From: Candidatus Poseidoniales archaeon | Lineage (GTDB): Archaea; Thermoplasmatota; Poseidoniia; Poseidoniales; Thalassarchaeaceae | DNA length: 64,000 bases | NCBI GenBank assembly: GCA_028283505.1 | Contig: JAPOFX010000007.1 | Location: 1-64,000 of the forward strand | Direction of reading: 5' to 3' | In this document: positions 57,944 through 64,000 of the stretch, in pieces | Position numbering within the stretch: position 1 is the stretch's first letter | Layout of the letters: every line of letters begins with the position of its first letter | Position numbers and translations under genes: made by a program | The notes under the pieces: generated by a model | What the model was told of the DNA's origin: nothing | What the model saw: the letters and a program-made list of their open reading frames with translations, nothing else | Database searches by the model: none

Positions 57944-57945
57944 AT

Positions 57946-58215
57946 CTACAGTATCGGTGTATCATAGCCGTAGTCTCCAGCACTGATCTCTTTCTTTTCA
58001 ATGTCTTCTTCATCCTCCATCCATTCAACGTTCTCTTCCAAAGAATTCGAAGGTGACTGGCCACTAGATAATGCCAATGAAATTGTGAATGGAATTAGTA
58101 ATAGAGAAATCCAAGAGTTCGATCCAACCTCCCCAGACGAATATATAGACAACAATGATACAAGAATCAATACTACTGTCGCCAACCAACTTACCTTCTG
58201 CCTGACATTTTTCAC
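57946..58215 (-). CDS. Small membrane protein with an acidic tail
   Basis: This 89-residue protein is not recognised. It has two hydrophobic segments (WLATVVLILVSLLSIY and WISLLLIPFTISLAL) and a strongly acidic C-terminus. The opposite strand also has an open frame of similar length, but that one is polar and lacks features, so the membrane-protein reading is preferred. It is convergent with fttA, leaving a 2-base gap. Confidence 0.55.
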   Translation of the reverse strand: MKNVRQKVSWLATVVLILVSLLSIYSSGEVGSNSWISLLLIPFTISLALSSGQSPSNSLEENVEWMEDEEDIEKKEISAGDYGYDTPIL

Positions 58216-58296
58216 ATTCCTCTGATGAGGTGACCATTAATCAGTCAAACTCTTGAACCCAGAATTTCAGCGGAGTACATGCAAGAGCGTTGGGCA

Positions 58297-58713
58297 ATGG
58301 TCAGATGTGAGTGCGGGAGATACTTTGGGTCTAGTCTGAAAAAAATCGTCAATTGCCCCAGATGCAACACAAAGAAAAATCAAAAAATAATCAAAAAGTA
58401 CTCATCATCAGAATTATTGAGGGACGATATATCCAAAGCAAATACCCCATCAGAAATCGAAAATGAAATCACAACCAGACTGGAAATATACGAGAAACCA
58501 AATCGGGATAGCCAATCAGTTGGAAAAGAATTAATCGGAAAAATACTTGCTTCGTCAACTTCCGATGAAAACATTATCTCCATCGATTCCATTTCGGACT
58601 CTATCAGAGAGCTATCCCTGACTAAGATCTCTCCCGAAGACATAATTGAGATACTTGAGGCGTCCTCTTTGGTCCTAAGAAACTCTAATGGAACATGGAC
58701 CGTTTTTCAGTAA
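58297..58713 (+). CDS. Zinc-ribbon protein, unknown
   Basis: This protein has 138 residues from the ATG at 58297 (MVRCECGRYF); a longer frame starts at 58279. The N-terminus holds CECGRYFG ... CPRCNTKK, a C-x-C/C-x2-C zinc ribbon like those of DUF1922-type archaeal proteins. The remaining 100 residues are helical and charged, ending with EDIIEILEASSLVLRNSNGTW, which looks like a winged-helix-like end. A DNA- or RNA-related role is possible. Confidence 0.65.
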   Translation: MVRCECGRYFGSSLKKIVNCPRCNTKKNQKIIKKYSSSELLRDDISKANTPSEIENEITTRLEIYEKPNRDSQSVGKELIGKILASSTSDENIISIDSISDSIRELSLTKISPEDIIEILEASSLVLRNSNGTWTVFQ

Positions 58714-58746
58714 TGTTCATTCAAGAGATGCCCTGGGGAAAGACAA

Positions 58747-58821
58747 GGGCCCGTGGGTTAGTCTGGTCTATGCTAGATGCTTTGGGAGCATTTGACCCTG
58801 GTTCAAATCCAGGCGGGCCCA
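58747..58821 (+). tRNA. tRNA-Pro (anticodon TGG)
   Basis: The acceptor GGGCCCG pairs perfectly with CGGGCCC. The anticodon stem GATGC/GCATT, with one G-U pair, encloses TTTGGGA, giving anticodon TGG. The T arm is CCTGG-TTCAAAT-CCAGG. The discriminator is A, and CCA is encoded at 58822-58824, unlike the tRNA-Lys above. It ends directly before the convergent NUDIX gene stop. Confidence 0.92.
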
Positions 58822-58824
58822 CCA

Positions 58825-59583
58825 CTAAATCAACCTCTTGAGCGCTTCAATATCAAAAATTGAAACTGCTTTGTCGATAGCTTCTGGAATACTAAACCAC
58901 CGTGCTTCTTCAATTTCATCATCCTTTGGGATAATATCGCGCTCTTCAAAATCTCCATGACATTTGTATGTGAATGAGATCCAGTTGATTCCATCCTCAT
59001 TAAAGATCTCCTCCCGTATAAATGCGTCTTCATCGGCGCCATGTGGTTCCCCATTCTCTCCTTTCGGATCATCAATCACTATCGAAATGCCCAACTCCTC
59101 CATGGCCTCTCTGACAGCCGCCTCACGCGGATGTTCACCGTAATCGACGAATCCACCCGGAAGTGTCCAACAACCTGAAAAAAAACCCCTAGAGACCTTC
59201 GCCAAAAGAATCTGATCTTGACTATTCAAAATCATCACCTTGCTGACAACTCTGTGTATAGTCCTGTAAACAGATTCCCTCGCGACTGGATCAACTGCGT
59301 TGTCACTTATTACGGAATCTTTCCATGCCCACTCTCCAGGCCAATCAATCAGAGGCTTACCATGGACGACAGTATGATTTTCCTGCCCCAGTCTGAATTT
59401 ATTTGTCCTGACCTTCTCCCAACTAATTCCAAAATCTACCAACTCTTCCTCGCTTGGAAGTCTTATTAGTTGGGATTCGCCATTTAATTTTGCTCTACCA
59501 GATTGAGGAATCGCCGGCCCAGTTCCATCCTCATAAACAAGCAGTAACTTACCATCCGACTCGAGGTAGATATGCTTCGTCAT
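58825..59583 (-). CDS. NUDIX hydrolase
   Basis: This 252-residue protein carries the NUDIX box [24 protein letters not shown] (G-x5-E-x7-REUxEExGU) intact. An N-terminal extension of about 115 residues precedes it, with strands and a [14 protein letters not shown] segment. The [15 protein letters not shown] tail is typical of NUDIX folds. Substrate specificity cannot be read from the sequence. It follows the mdh gene by 15 bases. Confidence 0.88.
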   Translation of the reverse strand: MTKHIYLESDGKLLLVYEDGTGPAIPQSGRAKLNGESQLIRLPSEEELVDFGISWEKVRTNKFRLGQENHTVVHGKPLIDWPGEWAWKDSVISDNAVDPVARESVYRTIHRVVSKVMILNSQDQILLAKVSRGFFSGCWTLPGGFVDYGEHPREAAVREAMEELGISIVIDDPKGENGEPHGADEDAFIREEIFNEDGINWISFTYKCHGDFEERDIIPKDDEIEEARWFSIPEAIDKAVSIFDIEALKRLI

Positions 59584-59598
59584 TCACACACCTTACTG

Positions 59599-60567
59599 TC
59601 AATACAATAGCCCTGCAACTGCTTCTCTTTCTTCCATAAGCTCAGCTATATTTTCATCTATCTTCGACTGGGCGAATGAGTCAATTGGAAGCCCCTCTAC
59701 GACCTTTATTTCACCGTTTTCACATCTACACGGGAAACTGAATACTAGTCCTTCTGGAACTCCATACCATCCTTCGGAAGGCAAGGCCATGGAAACAATC
59801 CTGCCATCGGAACCTTGCCACCAGTCGCGCATGTGATCAATGGCGGCTGAAGCAGCCGAGGCAGCCGAAGAGGCTCCTCTAGCGATAATTATGGACTTCC
59901 CACGTTTAGCAACAGTGTCTAAAAACTCTCCCTCTAACCAGTCTAAATCAAAAACGTCCGTAGCCTTCCTCCCGTCTACTGTTGCAAATCTTGGGTCGGG
60001 ATACATAGTGTTTGCATGGTTACCCCAGATGAATACATCATGTATTTTCGACGCTGACACACCTGAACGTTCCGCCATCTGGCCGATGGCTCGATTCTGA
60101 TCAAGCCTAGTCATTGCAGTAAATTGCCTCGAGGGAATCCTTGGGGAATTTGCATTGGCAATAAGTGCATTTGTATTACAAGGATTGCCTACTGTTATCA
60201 CTTTAACATCCTCAGAAGCAACCGCATCAATTGCCTTCCCCTGGCCGACGAATATCGGACCATTTGCGACTACCAAATCAGATCTATCCATATCTTTGGA
60301 TCTGGGTCTTGACCCAACTAGGAAAATGGCATCAGCGTCTTTGAATGCAACATTGGCATCATCGGTGCAAACTATATCGTGAACCAATGGGAATGCAGAG
60401 TCCATCAATTCCATCATCACGCCTTGCAATCTTTGCATTCCTTGGGGTATCTCCAATAGTTGGAGAATAACTGGCTGCTCCTTTCCGAAACAATCACCAC
60501 TCGCTATCCTCCATAGCAAAGCGTAACCAATATTTCCTGCAGCCCCAGTTACAGCAACACGAATCAC
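59599..60567 (-). CDS. mdh: Malate dehydrogenase
   Basis: This protein has 323 residues from the GTG at 60567, which has GAGGGG 7 bases upstream; the frame reaches 60627. It is the cytosolic/bacterial-type NAD malate dehydrogenase. [19 protein letters not shown] is the NAD site and [16 protein letters not shown] the mobile loop with its arginines. [10 protein letters not shown]- and [12 protein letters not shown]-type segments hold the substrate Arg and catalytic His. It interconverts malate and oxaloacetate. Confidence 0.95.
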   Translation of the reverse strand: MIRVAVTGAAGNIGYALLWRIASGDCFGKEQPVILQLLEIPQGMQRLQGVMMELMDSAFPLVHDIVCTDDANVAFKDADAIFLVGSRPRSKDMDRSDLVVANGPIFVGQGKAIDAVASEDVKVITVGNPCNTNALIANANSPRIPSRQFTAMTRLDQNRAIGQMAERSGVSASKIHDVFIWGNHANTMYPDPRFATVDGRKATDVFDLDWLEGEFLDTVAKRGKSIIIARGASSAASAASAAIDHMRDWWQGSDGRIVSMALPSEGWYGVPEGLVFSFPCRCENGEIKVVEGLPIDSFAQSKIDENIAELMEEREAVAGLLY

Positions 60568-60799
60568 TCCAATCCCCTCACTTTCACTCGTATGCCCTAT
60601 GTCATTTTCTCCCAAATCTCCAGACACGAACTCCCCTCATAAATGCGAGAAAGATTAGGGTATTAGCACTTTGTGAAGTAGGGTCATAAATCCTTCTAAC
60701 CTTATCCCGTAATGACATTGAGAATATTTAGCCGACGGTTTCAATAAGCGCCCACATCTCGCAAGTTCAATATTGGTCTCGAGACCGCAGAGGGATAAG

Positions 60800-61957
60800 A
60801 TGAAACTAGGTATCCTCAAGGAACCTGAAGGAGAGATGAGAGTTCCAGTTGTCCCTAATTCAATACCCAAACTGTCCAAGTCCGGACTTGAGCTGCTTGT
60901 TGAAAACGGGGCCGGTCTTTTCGCAAACCACTCGGACGCCGAGTACGAGATTAAGGGAGCAAAGATAGCTACCAGAGAAGACGTTCTTGCGTGTGACGCA
61001 TTGATAACAATAAACCCACCTGATTTAGAAGAGCTAAGCGAGGGGTGTATCTTGATGTGTGTAGCCGATCCATTCAGAAATCCTGATGTTGTGAACAAGG
61101 CTATCTCACGCGGAATTACCCTTATCAGCATGGACATGATTCCTAGGCGGCTTTCGAGGGCACAATCTATGGATGTCAACTCCAGCCAAGACAACCTTTC
61201 TGGTTACAAAGCAGTCCTGCTAGGGGCTTCTCACGTTCCGAAAGGAATTCCAATGATGACTACCAGTGCTGGAACGGTTAAACCTGCGAAGTTTGTTATC
61301 ATGGGAAGTGGTGTCGCTGGGCTGCAGGCCATCGCTACTGCAAAGAGAATGGGCGCAGTTGTTTATGCATCCGATGTCAGAAAGTCCGCGGCAGAACAAA
61401 TTGAGTCTGTAGGAGGAAGATTCATCGAAGTAGAGGGCATGGACGATTTCGAGGATGAATCGGGTTATGCTAAGCCGCTAACACCTGAGTTTATCCAGAA
61501 AGTAAACAATGCGGTATGTAAGGTCGCAAGTGATGCGGATGTGATCATAACCACTGCAAGGATATTTGGAAGGCCGGCGCCGATCACTATACCCGAAAGC
61601 GCCGTTCAAGAATTCAAAAAGGGAGCAGTTATTGTTGACATGAATGCTGATGTTGGCGGAAATTGTGAATTGACCTCTCCCGGGGAAATAATCAACAGTC
61701 ATGGAGTCAAAATAATCGGAATAGAGAATTTAGCTGGTACCATACCATCGACTGCTAGCATGCTATACTCAAATAATCTCACCAACTTTGTGACATCATT
61801 AATGGTCGATGGTAAAATCTCCTTAGATCTTAGTGATGATATTTTAGTTGGGCCACCTGAGGATTCCGATTTCTACGTAGAAGGGATGGGAGGAGTTCTG
61901 ATTTGTACAAAGGGGGAACTTCACAGCAATCAAACCAGGCTGGGGGGTATTTTGTAA
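60800..61957 (+). CDS. pntAA: NAD(P) transhydrogenase alpha-1 subunit
   Basis: This protein has 385 residues from the ATG at 60800, following AGAGGGA; the TTG at 60773 is a less likely start. The N-terminus MKLGILKEPEGEMRVPV and the NAD-site segment KPAKFVIMGSGVAGLQAIATAKRMGA are typical of PntA/alanine-dehydrogenase folds. It binds NAD(H) on the cytoplasmic face. With PntAB and PntB it drives NADPH formation using the proton gradient. It shares one base with the next start. Confidence 0.94.
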   Translation: MKLGILKEPEGEMRVPVVPNSIPKLSKSGLELLVENGAGLFANHSDAEYEIKGAKIATREDVLACDALITINPPDLEELSEGCILMCVADPFRNPDVVNKAISRGITLISMDMIPRRLSRAQSMDVNSSQDNLSGYKAVLLGASHVPKGIPMMTTSAGTVKPAKFVIMGSGVAGLQAIATAKRMGAVVYASDVRKSAAEQIESVGGRFIEVEGMDDFEDESGYAKPLTPEFIQKVNNAVCKVASDADVIITTARIFGRPAPITIPESAVQEFKKGAVIVDMNADVGGNCELTSPGEIINSHGVKIIGIENLAGTIPSTASMLYSNNLTNFVTSLMVDGKISLDLSDDILVGPPEDSDFYVEGMGGVLICTKGELHSNQTRLGGIL

Positions 61958-62277
61958 TGTCCTTGACTCTGACGGCACTGATTGGCAGTATTACCGTTTT
62001 CGTTTTGGCAATTTTCCTTGGTTTTGAGTTAATAAGTAAAGTGCCACCAACACTCCACACCCCGCTAATGTCTGGTGCAAATGCTATATCCGGAATTACC
62101 ATTGTTGGTGCACTAATCCTCTCAAATGCCACATTCGATGGCATGGATACCTCCTTTGCTGCAATATTAGCTTTCCTAGCCCTCATCATGGCCACGATAA
62201 ATGTCGTCGGGGGATTCATGGTCACTAATAGAATGTTAGAAATGATTGCAGGCAAGAAAAGAAAGGGGGGTAAATAA
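61957..62277 (+). CDS. pntAB: NAD(P) transhydrogenase alpha-2 (membrane) subunit
   Basis: This protein has 106 residues, with the ATG overlapping the pntAA stop (TAATG). Three membrane helices are visible: ALIGSITVFVLAIFLGFELI, NAISGITIVGALILS and FAAILAFLALIMATIN. SKVPPTLHTPLMSGANAISG is the conserved cytoplasmic loop of PntAB. It forms the proton channel with PntB. Confidence 0.95.
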   Translation: MSLTLTALIGSITVFVLAIFLGFELISKVPPTLHTPLMSGANAISGITIVGALILSNATFDGMDTSFAAILAFLALIMATINVVGGFMVTNRMLEMIAGKKRKGGK

Positions 62278-63723
62278 TTGCTTGATCCTGTTGTTTGGGA
62301 CGTCGGATACTTGCTTTCCGCATCGATGTTCATAATCGGTATCAAGAGGCTTTCGAGCCCTAGGACAGCTCCCTCGGGGAATAGGCTCGGTGCTCAAGGA
62401 ATGTTACTCGCCGTTGTTATTACAATACTAAAGATGCAATCTGAAGGCATTATCGGGTGGGAGTTGATTGTTGCCGGGCTGGCAATTGGCTCAATAATTG
62501 GCTACATCATGGCTACCCGTGTAGAGATGACAGGGATGCCAGAGCTCGTGGCTCTGTTCAATGGTTTTGGTGGAGCTGCATCAGCCCTGGTAGGGCTTTC
62601 CGAGGCATTAAAGAGAATCTCTGATGGAGTTCCAGATCCCGGAGTTGAACTTTATGCAACATGGACTGCTATCGGCCTTTCGGCATTAGTAGGATGGATT
62701 ACCCTATCTGGAAGCTTGATGGCGATGATGAAACTCAAAGGCGGATTCTACGTACCATTCTCCAAAAAGGATGACAGGGGAAGAAACAAATGGGTCTCGT
62801 TTCCAACTTGGGGCCCACCTTGGCTAAATTGGGTCAAGGCTGGTCTGTTACTTGCATCAATAGCACTAATAATCCTGACAATTCAGAATCCCGAAAATAA
62901 GACTTACGTTTACTCTTTGGTTGCTACATCAACCCTACTTGGCATTCTTTTCGTTCTACCAATTGGTGGTGCTGATATGCCAGTGGTAGTTAGCCTTCTC
63001 AATTCACTTTCTGGAATCGCAGCCGCCTTCACAGGATTCGTCATCGGTAATAATGTCTTGATAATCGCTGGATCGATGGTAGGCGCGGCGGGTTTGATCC
63101 TGACATTCATAATGTGCAAAGCAATGAACAGGGAGCTATACGATGTCCTATTCAAGGCATTTGGCGGATCAGGGGAGAAAGATCAGCTGACTAGAACAAA
63201 AGTTGGAAGTGATCCGGAAGAAGTTGCGATGGTCTTGGATGGAGCTCAAAAAGTAATTGTAGTACCAGGATACGGTATGGCAGTTAGCCAAAGTCAGCAC
63301 GCAGTTAAGGAATTCGCAGACCTGATGGAATCATACGATTGCGAGGTCCTATACGCCATTCACCCAGTTGCTGGAAGGATGCCAGGCCACATGAACGTAC
63401 TGCTCGCAGAAGCCAACGTACCTTATGAGAAACTAATTGAGATGGATGACATTAATTCCGAATTCCCTGAATGCGATGTTGCACTGGTAATCGGGGCCAA
63501 TGATACCACTAACCCTGCCGCTAGGACCAATGAGGGACCATTAGCAGGAATGCCAATTCTGGATGTTGACAAATCCTCGGTAGTAGTGATAATCAAGAGA
63601 AGCCTTTCTGTCGGTTATGCAGGTGTTGACAATGACCTCTTCTACATGGACAAAACTATGATGTTGTTCGGCGATGGTAAAAAGATGATGAATGAATTGA
63701 ACTCTGCAATTAAAGAGCTCTAA
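62278..63723 (+). CDS. pntB: NAD(P) transhydrogenase beta subunit
   Basis: This 481-residue protein starts at a TTG directly after the pntAB stop. The first 290 residues are membrane spanning, with conserved ATRVEMTGMPELVALFNGFGG and PIGGADMPVVVSLLNSLSG. The NADP-binding domain has VIVVPGYGMAVSQSQHAVKE, IHPVAGRMPGHMNVLLAEA, NDTTNPAAR and the late VIIKRSLSVGYAGVDN. It completes a three-gene operon. Confidence 0.96.
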   Translation: MLDPVVWDVGYLLSASMFIIGIKRLSSPRTAPSGNRLGAQGMLLAVVITILKMQSEGIIGWELIVAGLAIGSIIGYIMATRVEMTGMPELVALFNGFGGAASALVGLSEALKRISDGVPDPGVELYATWTAIGLSALVGWITLSGSLMAMMKLKGGFYVPFSKKDDRGRNKWVSFPTWGPPWLNWVKAGLLLASIALIILTIQNPENKTYVYSLVATSTLLGILFVLPIGGADMPVVVSLLNSLSGIAAAFTGFVIGNNVLIIAGSMVGAAGLILTFIMCKAMNRELYDVLFKAFGGSGEKDQLTRTKVGSDPEEVAMVLDGAQKVIVVPGYGMAVSQSQHAVKEFADLMESYDCEVLYAIHPVAGRMPGHMNVLLAEANVPYEKLIEMDDINSEFPECDVALVIGANDTTNPAARTNEGPLAGMPILDVDKSSVVVIIKRSLSVGYAGVDNDLFYMDKTMMLFGDGKKMMNELNSAIKEL

Positions 63724-63798
63724 ACCAAAGTGATGAACATGTCTCCAAGCAAGCGTTATTTGTCTTCAGCCTCCGAGCGTAGGTCAAGAGGCGGTAAA

Positions 63799-64000
63799 AT
63801 GACCGGGCTTAAGAGACTGTCAGTGGTTCTTCTTACGCTATCTATTCTCTCAATCCCTGCAGTGGGAATGAGCTCCGGACCCGGCTATGAAAATGCAGAT
63901 GGAGATCCTACAGTTAAGTATGGTTGCAATTGCCATAATAACGGCGCCGCCTCCACAAGAGCAGTCGTCATGGTTACTGGCGTCCCAGTTATGTATGAGT
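63799..64000 (+). CDS. Secreted CXCH protein, N-terminal part
   Basis: This gene is cut by the window end. The ATG at 63799 follows AGAGGCGG; an in-frame ATG at 63739 is possible. A signal peptide (LSVVLLTLSILSIPAVG) precedes KYGCNCHNNG, the same CXCH motif as in the protein at 21252-22061, and then VVMVTGVPVMYE, which aligns with the VPYRYEP strand of that protein. It is therefore a paralogue. It may begin another redox operon outside the window. Confidence 0.7.
   Translation, partial: MTGLKRLSVVLLTLSILSIPAVGMSSGPGYENADGDPTVKYGCNCHNNGAASTRAVVMVTGVPVMYE

Noticed and set aside
58001-58225. 74-codon plus-strand frame with Ser/Asp-rich product
   Set aside because: It is antisense to a better membrane-protein frame; composition is that of a shadow.
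60655-61194. 179-codon minus-strand frame, serine-rich
   Set aside because: It is antisense to the clear pntAA gene and has no family features.

Overview
The window is chromosomal DNA from a free-living archaeon. The best fit is Marine Group II (Poseidoniales) or a close relative within the Thermoplasmata-like Euryarchaeota. The evidence is an unsplit RpoB next to split RpoA'/A'', archaeal aIF6, L30e, eS1, SepF, a proteasome beta subunit, FttA/aCPSF1 and RNase P proteins. Beside these sit bacterial-type genes (ThyA, DHFR, PlsC, proton transhydrogenase) and secreted proteins with CARDB-like repeats. The genus level is inference. Coding density is very high, genes abut or overlap by ATGA, and GTG/TTG starts are common. 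I see no phage, insertion sequence or CRISPR array.

Layout. 1-6309: end of a membrane-anchored subtilase, then adk, rnp4, a YhbY-type RNA-binding protein, an ion transporter and a small zinc-ribbon protein. 6310-9650: a structured leader, 23S rRNA and 5S rRNA, with no 16S upstream. 9712-14881: aIF6, then propionyl-CoA carboxylase parts on the minus strand and the B12-binding subunit of methylmalonyl-CoA mutase with MeaB on the plus strand. 14934-16273: small membrane proteins, an alkyltransferase and a ferredoxin. 16277-22061: a minus-strand respiratory operon of Rieske protein, cytochrome b6-like protein, and a cytochrome b C-terminal domain fused to an HdrD-like iron-sulfur module, plus a secreted CXCH protein. 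22206-25125: TPR protein, divergent FtsZ, RNase P Pop5, and a methyltransferase/biotin-ligase fusion. 25295-34712: tRNA-Lys and rpoH-rpoB-rpoA1-rpoA2-rpl30e. 34762-43696: a poorly characterised locus with four coiled-coil proteins, two membrane proteins and a DtxR-type regulator. 43698-47726: pdxS, ferredoxin, a COG1325-type protein, eS1 with a SAP domain, MTA/purine phosphorylase, MazG-like protein. 47723-50483: a minus-strand set of plsC, thyA, folA, a DoxX-like protein and a 48-residue protein. 50525-58821: membrane protein, saccharopine-dehydrogenase-like protein, trpS, zpr1-sepF, psmB, fttA, tRNA-Pro. 58825-64000: NUDIX hydrolase, malate dehydrogenase, pntAA-pntAB-pntB, and the start of a second secreted CXCH protein.

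Together the genes cover RNA synthesis, processing and termination, ribosome biogenesis, cell division (FtsZ, SepF), propionyl-CoA metabolism with its biotin ligase, aerobic-type electron transfer, and NAD(P)H balance. The most unusual items are the cytochrome b/HdrD-like fusion protein, an apparent C2452U/A2453U change in the peptidyl-transferase centre of the 23S gene, a domain shared by the N-termini of RpoH and RpoA'', the coiled-coil locus, and an eS1 protein ending in a SAP domain. No search or folding could be run, so all family assignments rest on motifs read by eye.
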